Shown: one piece after another, positions 31,435 to 40,157 of the stretch
Position numbering within the stretch: position 1 is the stretch's first letter
How the letters are laid out: every line of letters begins with the position of its first letter
Assembly: GCA_012862575.1 (NCBI GenBank)
Contig: BLSF01000075.1
Span: forward strand, 115,370 to 179,369
Length of the DNA: 64,000 nt
From: Parietichytrium sp. I65-24A
Taxonomy: Eukaryota > Sar > Bigyra > Thraustochytrida > Thraustochytriidae
Reading direction: 5' to 3'
Made by a program: the position numbers and the translations under genes
Notes under the pieces: generated by a model
Seen by the model: only the letters and a program-made list of their open reading frames with translations
What the model was told of the DNA's origin: nothing
The model's database searches: none

Positions 31435-33364
31435 GTTCATCGAAAACTTTCTGTTTCCCGTTTATAGCCTCTTCGTGTAATTTAGCCAGTTTGTTGTGTT
31501 CGTCTGGTTTGAACTCGTAATTCTGAACATCAAGAATGAGGTCGACAGACTCTCCGAGAAGATATTGTACAGTGGATTTAGCTTTCTCGAGATCTTGATC
31601 AGTGACAAGGTCGGCTTTCGTGAGCAGAGCGATGACTGGATGGCTGATGTTATCAACTTTTGAACCCGCAAGCCGACCTTTTATCGTTTTCAAAGACTCG
31701 ATATAGCGCCCGAGGATGCCCGTGAGAGGGTCGCCCGCTTCATCAGAATTCATTTGCCTAACTAGCTCACGTGCATCGATGGCGAGTGCGGTGAAATCGG
31801 GCAAAATGGTCCCTCGCCTTCCATTAGCTCGCGCGATGGCTTTGACGTTGACATCCCCCTCGAGCCTTTCACCGTCGATCCACTTGGTAATTTCATCTGC
31901 CCAGTCTACATCACCAGTAAGTCCTTGAGTGTCGTGCAGGAGTATGGAACCATTCAATTCCCCTCGTCGCTCCTTCATTTGAAATTTGAAAAAGTCGTCT
32001 TGGATACCTATTATTGTTCCACCGAACCGGAGCTCGTACTGGCGAAACGTTTGCACCCTGGTTCCGTCGTCTCGGCCTTTGTCCTTCTCTCGAAATTGCA
32101 TCATCGGTGGATGCATCCCGTTCGCCGCGCGGGCTTCTGGCGTCCCAAAACCGAGATATCCTGCAGCAGCACGAATGCATGAATATACGAACGAGCTCTT
32201 CCCGGCGGATACATCTCCGATGACGAGACCGATCAAATGAGCGCGATTCCCCATGCGATTTGGCTCTCGGGTCTCGAATAAACGCCGCGCGACACCAGCA
32301 ATCTGAGATGAGTAAGAGCTCTGGTAGAGGGTTTGAATGTCACCGAGTCGGTCAGAGCGAAGTTTGTTGATTTCTTCGATCGAGAAAAACTCAGCCTCTA
32401 AAGATATTTCCCGTTTGGATGCCTTTCCAGATGAATTGCTCACGTCCACTTCCCCGCTATTTGCACCCACACTTACTTTCATGCTATATTTTGTGGCTTT
32501 GCTGATACTTTGCTCAGAAGTAGTCGAGTAAGATAGTCTCGTGATCTGCGGGACTTGATCTTTTACCGATCTCAAAGTGAGTTGGATGAGCAGCTCCTTT
32601 TGCAAGTCGTCCGAGATGTCCAAAGAGACACCAATGTCCTTGTCGCGCAACATTTGTTTGTCACCGACTGCACCAAGCACGAGGTGGGCATTCTTAAGAT
32701 GCGCAATGTAGTAATAATCGATCGCGTCTGACACTTCCATGTCGTCCGCAGTCGGACAAGAATAACTCTCATTGTAGTTGAGTGTTGCTCCGCGCGACTG
32801 TTCAACAGACTCAGAGTAGCTTGGTCCAGCACTATTGCCAAGGGCCGATAATTGCACCGCAGAAGAGACCGCTTTGCTGCTACTGGTGTGAGCGCCCAAG
32901 ATGATCTTCACGCTCTTCGCCCACAAACTATTCACGAACATGTAAAAGTTTGAGGCAATGAAACGGGCATAGTACTCGTCGTACTCCGACGCAGGAACAT
33001 AAACGCGCTTGCCTTCCCTGGGAAGCCTCTGGAACAGCACCTGCTCTTTCGACCCTCCGCAGTTGGAAAAATCAAACTTGAGCTGCGGATCGCTTACCAC
33101 CTCGTTGGTCACTATGAAGAGCTTCTCTTCTTTCATCAGCGTCTCCAAATTTTTAGAGTATGCAAGGGCCTTACACTGGTTGTCGCGTTGTTCCACATCG
33201 TCCGAGACAACTACGAGAAAGTCGGGAGCAAAGTCCGGAAGGCAATCAGCAGAAGCAAGTTTGGTCACTTTTTGGGCGAACTCGGGTACAGGTTTGGGCA
33301 AACAGCTCAGTTCGCGCGCCCGGCTGCTTCGTCGCCGACTGAGAATGTTTTTCACTTTCTGCAT
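31301..33364 (-). CDS. P-loop GTPase with an unassigned N-terminal half
   Basis: 687 residues from the ATG at 33364. The C-terminal half is a GTPase domain: G1 GDVSAGKSS at 383-391, G3 DTQG at 478-481, G4 TKAD at 582-585, with a ~20-residue basic insertion between G3 and G4. It most resembles the dynamin/GBP/IFI44-like branch of large, membrane- or immunity-related GTPases, but I cannot place it in a named family. Residues 1-330 contain no domain I know: an alpha/beta start (DFAPDFLVVVSDD), a region rich in Ser/Tyr (SYSESVEQS, SYSTTSEQS), and a short amphipathic segment before the GTPase. The stop codon overlaps the 3' end of the opposite CxxC gene if that gene is read to 31434. Function unknown. 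Confidence 0.7.
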   Translation of the reverse strand: MQKVKNILSRRRSSRARELSCLPKPVPEFAQKVTKLASADCLPDFAPDFLVVVSDDVEQRDNQCKALAYSKNLETLMKEEKLFIVTNEVVSDPQLKFDFSNCGGSKEQVLFQRLPREGKRVYVPASEYDEYYARFIASNFYMFVNSLWAKSVKIILGAHTSSSKAVSSAVQLSALGNSAGPSYSESVEQSRGATLNYNESYSCPTADDMEVSDAIDYYYIAHLKNAHLVLGAVGDKQMLRDKDIGVSLDISDDLQKELLIQLTLRSVKDQVPQITRLSYSTTSEQSISKATKYSMKVSVGANSGEVDVSNSSGKASKREISLEAEFFSIEEINKLRSDRLGDIQTLYQSSYSSQIAGVARRLFETREPNRMGNRAHLIGLVIGDVSAGKSSFVYSCIRAAAGYLGFGTPEARAANGMHPPMMQFREKDKGRDDGTRVQTFRQYELRFGGTIIGIQDDFFKFQMKERRGELNGSILLHDTQGLTGDVDWADEITKWIDGERLEGDVNVKAIARANGRRGTILPDFTALAIDARELVRQMNSDEAGDPLTGILGRYIESLKTIKGRLAGSKVDNISHPVIALLTKADLVTDQDLEKAKSTVQYLLGESVDLILDVQNYEFKPDEHNKLAKLHEEAINGKQKVFDELTEYTEGWREQNDRILSVLHQCLSKISPEAYNARKIRLIKNPLD

Positions 33365-33901
33365 TGTCGCCCTGGGTTCCGTGCTGCTGTCGCGGGTGTT
33401 GCTGGTGGTCGCGGTCGCGGTCGCGGTGGTCGTCGTGCTGACACTGGCGCTGTTCGTGGTGTTGCTGGTCGTGGTGCTTCTTCGTCATGAAAACAAGTAA
33501 GGAAAGCTGAGCAAGATGTGTGCGATTGAGAGAGGAGCGTGCGAGGGACAAGAAGGTTAAACCAGGCTAGTAAAGATTTCTATATTAGATTAAACATCGG
33601 CTACCAGCGCACACATTGGCACAAACTTTGACTCCCCCCTCTCCCAGTTTGGTTTCGTTGAACCAGTGTGCGAAATCATAGAACGTGTGCTCTCCTCTCC
33701 GTACCTTCATCGCCAACGTGACGAGAACACAAAGCCTGTGTTTCGTTGAATGAGCGAAATCAGTTTACACAACAGTTAGCAAATGAAACGCTTTCTAACA
33801 CCGTCCACCGGGCAGTTGCGCCAAAGGCGCGTGATGAGAGAATCGCTCAGCAGACCCCAAGTCGAATGGGTTCCAGCCGAGCAAGATGACTTTTCTCACA
33901 G

Positions 33902-34392
33902 CACCATTTTACACCCACGAATCACCATATCAAAATATTCACTCGAGTGTTGCCGTGACTACCAATTTCGGTACGTCACCATTTTACACCCAGTGGGCTT
34001 CACGTCTAAATCGTTTCTCGGGTATGGAATTCATCAGCACTTTCCGTAAGTCACCACTTTACACCCAATGGGCTCCACGTCCAAACTTCTCTTGGGTATG
34101 CATTTCATTATCACTTTTCGTAGGTCACCATTTTACACCCACTGGGCTCCATGTTAAATCTTCTCTCGGGTATGCAATTCATTCATTACCACTTTTATTA
34201 GATCACCATTTTACACCCAACGGGCTCCATGCTCAAATCTTCTTTCGGATATGCATTTCCGTATCACTTTCCGTAGGTCACCATTTTACACCCAGCGGGC
34301 TCCACGTCCAAATTCTTCTCTCCGGTAAGCATTTCCTTATCACTCTTCATAAGTCACCATTTTACACCCAGCGTGCTCCGCCCGCAAATTGA
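33902..34392. repeat. 75-bp minisatellite, seven units
   Basis: Units start at 33902, 33977, 34052, 34126, 34204, 34279 and 34355 (spacing 74-78), each opening with caccattttacaccca or a one-base variant, then gggctccacgt in most, then a more variable half with ggtatgca...tatcac. The period near 75 keeps one plus-strand frame open for 169 codons (33886-34392), so the open frame is probably a by-product. Confidence 0.95.
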
Positions 34393-34775
34393 GAATGTAG
34401 ACTGTTCATTTTGTTCTTCAGGACTCTAGGAAGCTTGATGTTGTTCGTTGCAGAACTCATAGAATGCTTGTTTATTCTGTGCCAGTTGCCCTCTCCGACC
34501 TAGGTTTGGTTAGGTTATGGTTGTTCCTTTTATTCCTCGAACTATGGTTGTTGACTTCTTCAGATCTAGAGGAAGTTAACCAGTAGACTTCCGATAGTCT
34601 TCGGTGAGTCTTCCAGTAGACTTCCCAAGGATCCCATGGAGTAGAGAAGTCCACGGTCAAACCTTCACCGGACACAGTGTATTAGACACCTCTCAGGGGA
34701 ATGTCTGGGGCCATGTTCCACGCTCGGGTAGACTTTCCCCAAAGTAGAACCGGTGGAAAAACCGTGATTGTACCT

Positions 34776-35100
34776 TGATACTGACACTGTGTTGTGTATA
34801 TAGTATGATTATGAGCGTATATACCCGACACCGTCCTAACCGCTGTTAGACTAACACCGCGGTTCAACCCTTTTCAACCACGGTATTCCCGGTTAGACCG
34901 CTGTTCAACCGCGGTATAACCATTTCCATGGTCCCACATGGTGTCATAAAGTTAAAGTTAATTGTAGATAAATAGAATTTGCATCTGATTTTGCTTTGGC
35001 TTAGGTCCGGAGGACACTTTTACTGTTAGTTTTTACTGTTGAAACGATGGATGACCCAACTGTATGCACGAGAAAAGGGAGAGTCTAAAGTCAATTCATT
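34776..35100. repeat. 325-bp sequence, left copy, ending at the gap
   Basis: Identical by eye to 35144-35468. It ends at the last base before the run of N. It contains paired aaccgcggt/accgcggttcaa words that can fold back on themselves. Confidence 0.9.
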
Positions 35101-35143
35101 NNNNNNNNNNNNNNNNNNNNNNNNNNNNNNNNNNNNNNNNNNN
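35101..35143. other. Assembly gap, 43 N
   Basis: A run of 43 unknown bases. It is flanked on both sides by the same 325 bp, which suggests an unmerged overlap between contigs rather than missing sequence. Confidence 0.97.
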
Positions 35144-35468
35144 TGATACTGACACTGTGTTGTGTATATAGTATGATTATGAGCGTATATACCCGACACC
35201 GTCCTAACCGCTGTTAGACTAACACCGCGGTTCAACCCTTTTCAACCACGGTATTCCCGGTTAGACCGCTGTTCAACCGCGGTATAACCATTTCCATGGT
35301 CCCACATGGTGTCATAAAGTTAAAGTTAATTGTAGATAAATAGAATTTGCATCTGATTTTGCTTTGGCTTAGGTCCGGAGGACACTTTTACTGTTAGTTT
35401 TTACTGTTGAAACGATGGATGACCCAACTGTATGCACGAGAAAAGGGAGAGTCTAAAGTCAATTCATT
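35144..35468. repeat. 325-bp sequence, right copy, starting at the gap
   Basis: Starts at the first base after the N run (tgatactgacactgtg) and ends aattcatt, exactly matching 34776-35100. Confidence 0.9.
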
Positions 35469-35676
35469 CCCAGGCGTATCATCCACAACTTGACTGTAGC
35501 GTTTTGTATTTTATCTTAACATTGCTGGAAATGCTTTTGGAGCTGAAAACAGATGCAGACAACTTAAAAGAAGCTTGCGTGCTGTGTACTCTTCCTGATA
35601 TCGGAAATGTTCAAGAACACAAGTTTCACGATGGTCGGTTCCGTAATGCATTCCAGCCATCCACTCCGTAATTCTT

Positions 35677-37440
35677 TTAAAAGAGACCTACGATCTCGCC
35701 TTTCTCATCGACGTCAATGTCGAGCGCAGATGGACGCTTTGGCAAGCCTGGCATGGTCATCACACTTCCAGTCAAGACCACCACGAACTCAGCGCCAGCC
35801 GAGAGCCTCACGTCTTGGACGTGAAGAGTGTGACCCTCAGGAGCATTGAGTTGAGTTGGGTCGTCGCTGAAGCTGTACTGGGTCTTGGCAATGCACACCG
35901 GCAGGTTTTTGTACCCGAGGCTCTCGAACTTCTTCAACTTTGTCAATGCCTCCTTGCTGAACTCAACGTCAGCTGCCCTGTAAAGCTCCGTGGCGATGGT
36001 CTCGACTTTCTTTGTGAGCGGAAGATCGTCAGGATACAAGAGCTTAAAGTTGGAAGTACCGGAGTTGCACAGAGACATGACTTCTTGGGCAAGGTCTTTG
36101 GCACCCTCCCCTCCGTGGGCCCACTGTTCTGCAAGAACGGCTTTGACCCCGACGGCATCGCAAGCTGCCTTCACCGCAGCAATTTCCTCCTCCGTGTCTG
36201 TTGGGAAGCGGTTGATGCTGACCACGGATGGAACTCCAAACTTGGACACATTCTCGATGTGGCGCAACAAGTTTGGCATACCCTTCTTCACCGCCTCCAC
36301 GTCAGACGTGGAAAGAGCGTCGAACTGCACTCCTCCGTGGAGCTTCAACGCGCGGATGGTGGCCACTACGACTGCGCAGTCTGGTGTCAAGCCGCTCTTG
36401 CGGCACTTGATGTTGCAAAACTTTTCGAAACCGAGGTCGGCACCAAAGCCTCCTTCGGTCACCACATAGTCCGCGAGACGGAGCCCGGTCCTGGTTCCTA
36501 CGATGGAATTGCACCCGTGAGCAATGTTGGCGAATGGGCCGCCATGCACAACTCCGAGATTGCCCTCCAGAGACTGGATGACGTTTGGCGAGAAGGCATC
36601 ACGAAGCAGAGCAGTCATGGCTCCGTCAGCACCAATGTCTTTGGCGGTGATGGGGTCCTTGCCGTTCCTTCCGTACCCGACGATAATCCTTCCGAGGCGG
36701 CTCTTCAAGTCGTTGAGATCGGTGGCCAAGCAAAAGATGGCCATTACCTCACTGGCGACTGTGATGTCGAACCCGTCCTCGCGTGGAGTGCCGTTTCCAG
36801 TGCCGCCCAGGCCAATGACGATCTGGCGCAAGGCGCGGTCGTTCATGTCCAGAACGCGCTTCCATTCGATCCTGCGCAAGTCAGGCTTTGGGTCCAAGTT
36901 CCACTGGATGTGGTTGTCGAGCATCGCAGAGAGCAAGTTGTGAGCAGATGTGATTGCATGCATGTCCCCGGTGAAGTGAAGGTTCAAGTCGGACATCGGA
37001 ATGAGCTGGGCGTAGCCACCTCCGCTGGCGCCTCCCTTCATGCCAAACACTGGACCCAAGCTCGGCTCGCGCAGGGCGACCATTCCCTTCGAGCCGCATT
37101 TATTGATAGCGTCCGCAAGTCCAACGGAAGTGCAGGTCTTTCCTTCCCCGGCTTTTGTCGGGGTCATCGCAGTGACCACGACGAGCTTGCCCTTCATCGG
37201 CAAGGACTCGAGAGCGGGTGCATTCACCTTGGCCTTGTATCTCCCGTACAGATCGTAGAGCGCCGGGTCGCTCACGCCCGCTTTGGCCAGGAGCTGGTCA
37301 ATGGGTTGCAGAGTGGCCTGCTTTGCAATCTTTTCATCAGGGTTGGTCGCCGACTTTGCGGAAAACCCACGCACAGCCTGCAACTGCATGAACCCGCTTC
37401 GCGGCGCGAGCCTGCGCGCAACCATCGACATTCTCGCCAT
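35677..37440 (-). CDS. Formate-tetrahydrofolate ligase, mitochondrial, monofunctional
   Basis: 587 residues from the ATG at 37440; the upstream extension of the frame lacks an ATG. The N-terminus (MARMSMVARRLAPRSGF...) is basic and Ser/Ala-rich, a mitochondrial presequence. Diagnostic motifs: ATP loop TPTKAGEGKT at about 93-102, the signature GMKGGASGGGYAQ, and the signature VATIRALKLHGGV. It ends at the ligase domain and has no dehydrogenase/cyclohydrolase domain, unlike the trifunctional C1-THF synthase of animals and fungi. Reaction: formate + THF + ATP to 10-formyl-THF. It feeds one-carbon units to mitochondrial folate metabolism, or runs in reverse to release formate. Single exon. Length matches bacterial enzymes (~555-560) plus presequence. 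Confidence 0.95.
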   Translation of the reverse strand: MARMSMVARRLAPRSGFMQLQAVRGFSAKSATNPDEKIAKQATLQPIDQLLAKAGVSDPALYDLYGRYKAKVNAPALESLPMKGKLVVVTAMTPTKAGEGKTCTSVGLADAINKCGSKGMVALREPSLGPVFGMKGGASGGGYAQLIPMSDLNLHFTGDMHAITSAHNLLSAMLDNHIQWNLDPKPDLRRIEWKRVLDMNDRALRQIVIGLGGTGNGTPREDGFDITVASEVMAIFCLATDLNDLKSRLGRIIVGYGRNGKDPITAKDIGADGAMTALLRDAFSPNVIQSLEGNLGVVHGGPFANIAHGCNSIVGTRTGLRLADYVVTEGGFGADLGFEKFCNIKCRKSGLTPDCAVVVATIRALKLHGGVQFDALSTSDVEAVKKGMPNLLRHIENVSKFGVPSVVSINRFPTDTEEEIAAVKAACDAVGVKAVLAEQWAHGGEGAKDLAQEVMSLCNSGTSNFKLLYPDDLPLTKKVETIATELYRAADVEFSKEALTKLKKFESLGYKNLPVCIAKTQYSFSDDPTQLNAPEGHTLHVQDVRLSAGAEFVVVLTGSVMTMPGLPKRPSALDIDVDEKGEIVGLF

Positions 37441-40157
37441 TGCTCCTTCTCCGCGGCTCTTCTGCTGCTTCTTTCGCACCAAAAACGCACGGCCAGGCAA
37501 ACTATCTCTCCGCGTTCCAGGACTGCTCTTCTTCTCCTTTGTTGGCTCCCATTCACCCACTCATCCCAACAACAAACAGACAAACAATCCATTCATTCAT
37601 CTTCCAACTTCTATTCTTGTCTGTCGCACTGCCAGCGATCCATACATATCCATACATGATGCGCTACATACTAAGCTCCAGTTTTACAACTTGTAAGTAC
37701 ACATTGCAATCTACAAACTATCTATCAATTCATAACAGCAAGTACTCATCAGGGCTATCAGTCAGTCTCCTCTCGCTGTTTGCATTTACGTATTTACGTA
37801 TTTACGTATTTACGTATTTACGTATTTACGTATTTACGTATTTACGTATTTACGTATTTACGTGCACGCAAGATGTGCTAATTTATGGAATAGATAGGTA
37901 AGTGGATACCGCGGAGCCGAGCAAGTCGGCAGCAGGACCGACTAAGGCTCGCAATAGCAGTCTGCCTCAGCCTGTCTGATGAGAGAAAGAGAGAGAGAGA
38001 GAAGTTCACTCTTTCGTTAGTCCTGCCTGAAACTCTTGACCTCTACAACCTCTACAAGACTGTGAATTCTGAATTCTGAATTCTGAGGATTGGCCACACG
38101 CAGGACACACAGGCCACACACATCATACGCACTTGGATCGACAGGAATCGGCTGAGTTTGATGAACTTGATGAGTTTGATGACTTTGGATGAGACACTGA
38201 TCGATCAGTGTACTCACAGTCAGTGCATCAACTGACGCCTGCGAAGAAATATAGATAGAAAGTAAGAACGGTTGTCGTTGGTTTGGTATGTGGAAACTTT
38301 TGTCAAAATTTGATTGATGAATTTGTTTTCTCATTTTGCTTCTTAAAATTGGCAGGAAATCTCAATTGGCTATGAAAGCGAGGATGCGAGAATGCGCGGA
38401 GATGGGAAAAGAAAAGGTTGCAAGTCAATTCACAGTTATCGATCGACCGTTCTCGCCAACTCTCTCCATCGAGATGTATCAGCCGGTGCGTGGGTACGTG
38501 GTCCAAGAGCTCTGTTCGTAGATGGCGCTCGTGGCGTCTAGCGGTCGGTTCTGGTCCACAGCCTAAACAGCCAGCTGCAGCCTGTCTCAGGCTGCACGGA
38601 GGCGCAGTCCAAGTACCTGGGACACTCGACACTCCCAGTGAGAAGAAGCGGAGCTTAAACGGGGGTTCACGATAACAACAGCCAGCCTTTCGTCGGACTA
38701 CGGTGCTTTCGTGGCAAAATTCCTGCCTGCACTTGGTTACTTTGTTACTTTGTCACTTTGTACTTTTGTCTGTCTGTCTGTCTGTCTTCTCGCCCATCGC
38801 GCGTTCAGAGAGTAAATCGCCGGTACTGACAGTGAGTGTTGGAATGTTGCTGAGCTCAAGATGCCAAGCAAATGCATTGCGGAGTGCGCGTTTACGTCTT
38901 TACGTCTCCGACATGCATGCACACCACGTGAGCTGTCTTTCCATTAGACCCGCCGCCCATCTTCCATCCTGCGGTGCCTGCCAGGATGCGCGAAGAGCCC
39001 AGCTCCCGCGAACTACATGAGTTGAAGGACGAGCTTTCCAACAACAAAAAAAGGCAATGCCCAATGCGCTTGCTTCTCCAAGTCTTGGTCGCAATTCAAA
39101 CGCTCGAAGATGGAAGATGGAAAATGGAAGATCCAGCAATGCTTTCTTGAACCGTTAATTCTACAACGGCGCAGAGGCGTAACGCCGGAGCCGCACTGAC
39201 GGCCTCCTATCCGTTAGCAGTGTGGCAGAGGCTCTTATTCAAGTCGGCGTCTCTCTGCTCTCCGGGAAGAATTCAAGCGAGCCTGGCGCGCGACAATGCG
39301 GAGCAACGTCCACATTCTACGCGCTTAAAAACCTAACAATTAGTGAAAAGCGCGGCTGTTTCACCTCCCGACTTGTGGAGAACAAAGACACGCAAAGGCT
39401 CCGCCATTCTCGTTCCTGGCTCAGGTCAATCCGGGAGCCGTGAAACGAAACAATCTGAGACGAAACGAAATGAACGCTTGCGCGAGGCACTAGTTACCGC
39501 CTAGGCCTTGTGCTCGAAGACATCCATTTGTCCGTTCACCATGACATGAACTTCGAACTTCTACTTATTGAGAACTACTTCAACTTAGTTGAAGGTTGGT
39601 ATTGCGGCGCGAAGTTGAACTGACATGTGAGAGTGAGACATGACCTCTAGCTAGCTAGAGCAGGGGAACGCGGAGGTTTTTAACATGTAATCAGAGCAAA
39701 TGGTGAGAAACCCAGCTGCAAGTGCGAGCGGGTCTCACATTTGAAGGGCTCGTTGGTTCAAGTCAGTCGTCCAAGGTCGTTCTCTGTGCTGTTGGCCAAC
39801 TGGAATCTACTGTTGGTCTGCAAGTGCGCCGGTGTTAGACCGCGAGTTCGCTTCTGTTTTGGATTGGCTGACTGTGAGAGGTCTCAATTCTTGTTCCAAT
39901 AAAAGTGCCGAGTAGGAGTTCTGTATCAGCCCGCTGCACGTTTTGGCACTCCGCAAATAGAACTCCCACACTTATTTGGTTTCCGGATCACTTTTGCCCA
40001 AAGTGCCTGCTCAAGTCGTGTACATCATCTTTGCACAAAAGCAAAACCACGCACCCCGCGTCGGAGCGCTTCGCAAACTCGGCGTGACGCAAGGCTACGC
40101 AAGGCAAGGCGGCCCTGTTGGAGCGCGAGTCGAACTCGCTTCGCTTGGAGCGAAAAG
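37441..40157. other. 2.7-kb intergenic region
   Basis: No gene seen. Contains an eight-base array (tatttacg, about nine copies, 37788-37862), (gaattct)n at about 38064-38084, a (gtctgtct)n tract at about 38768-38787 preceded by gttactttg words, and ggaagatggaa words at about 39105-39132. 39160-40157 is plain sequence without a credible frame. Confidence 0.55.
37788..37862. repeat. Eight-base tandem array, tatttacg
   Basis: About nine nearly perfect copies of tatttacg. It lies about 350 bases upstream of the formate-THF ligase start codon (minus strand). Confidence 0.9.

Larger units (their letters stand above)
33365..35676. other. 2.3-kb gene-free region with minisatellite and assembly gap
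   Basis: Upstream of the GTPase start is a (ggtcgc)/(gtggtcgt)-type GC-rich stretch (about 33395-33480) that reads His/Gln/Asp-rich on the minus strand; I treat it as leader. Then come the 75-bp minisatellite (33902-34392), a stretch of aaccgcggt words and the 43-base N gap with identical flanks. 35470-35676 shows nothing. Confidence 0.7.

Noticed and set aside
33886-34392. 169-codon frame across the 75-bp minisatellite as a repeat-protein gene
   Set aside because: The open frame follows from a period close to a multiple of three; unit variation does not look protein-constrained by eye.
33902-34392. CRISPR array
   Set aside because: Units are contiguous 75-bp tandem repeats without unique spacers, in eukaryotic DNA with no cas genes.
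35815-37659. 614-codon plus-strand frame opposite the formate-THF ligase
   Set aside because: It is a shadow of a strongly coded gene: the minus strand has all the family motifs, and the plus-strand translation resembles nothing and has no gene-like start.
40110-40150. tRNA T-arm-like hairpin gcgagtcgaactcgc
   Set aside because: Only an isolated hairpin; no cloverleaf can be formed around it.
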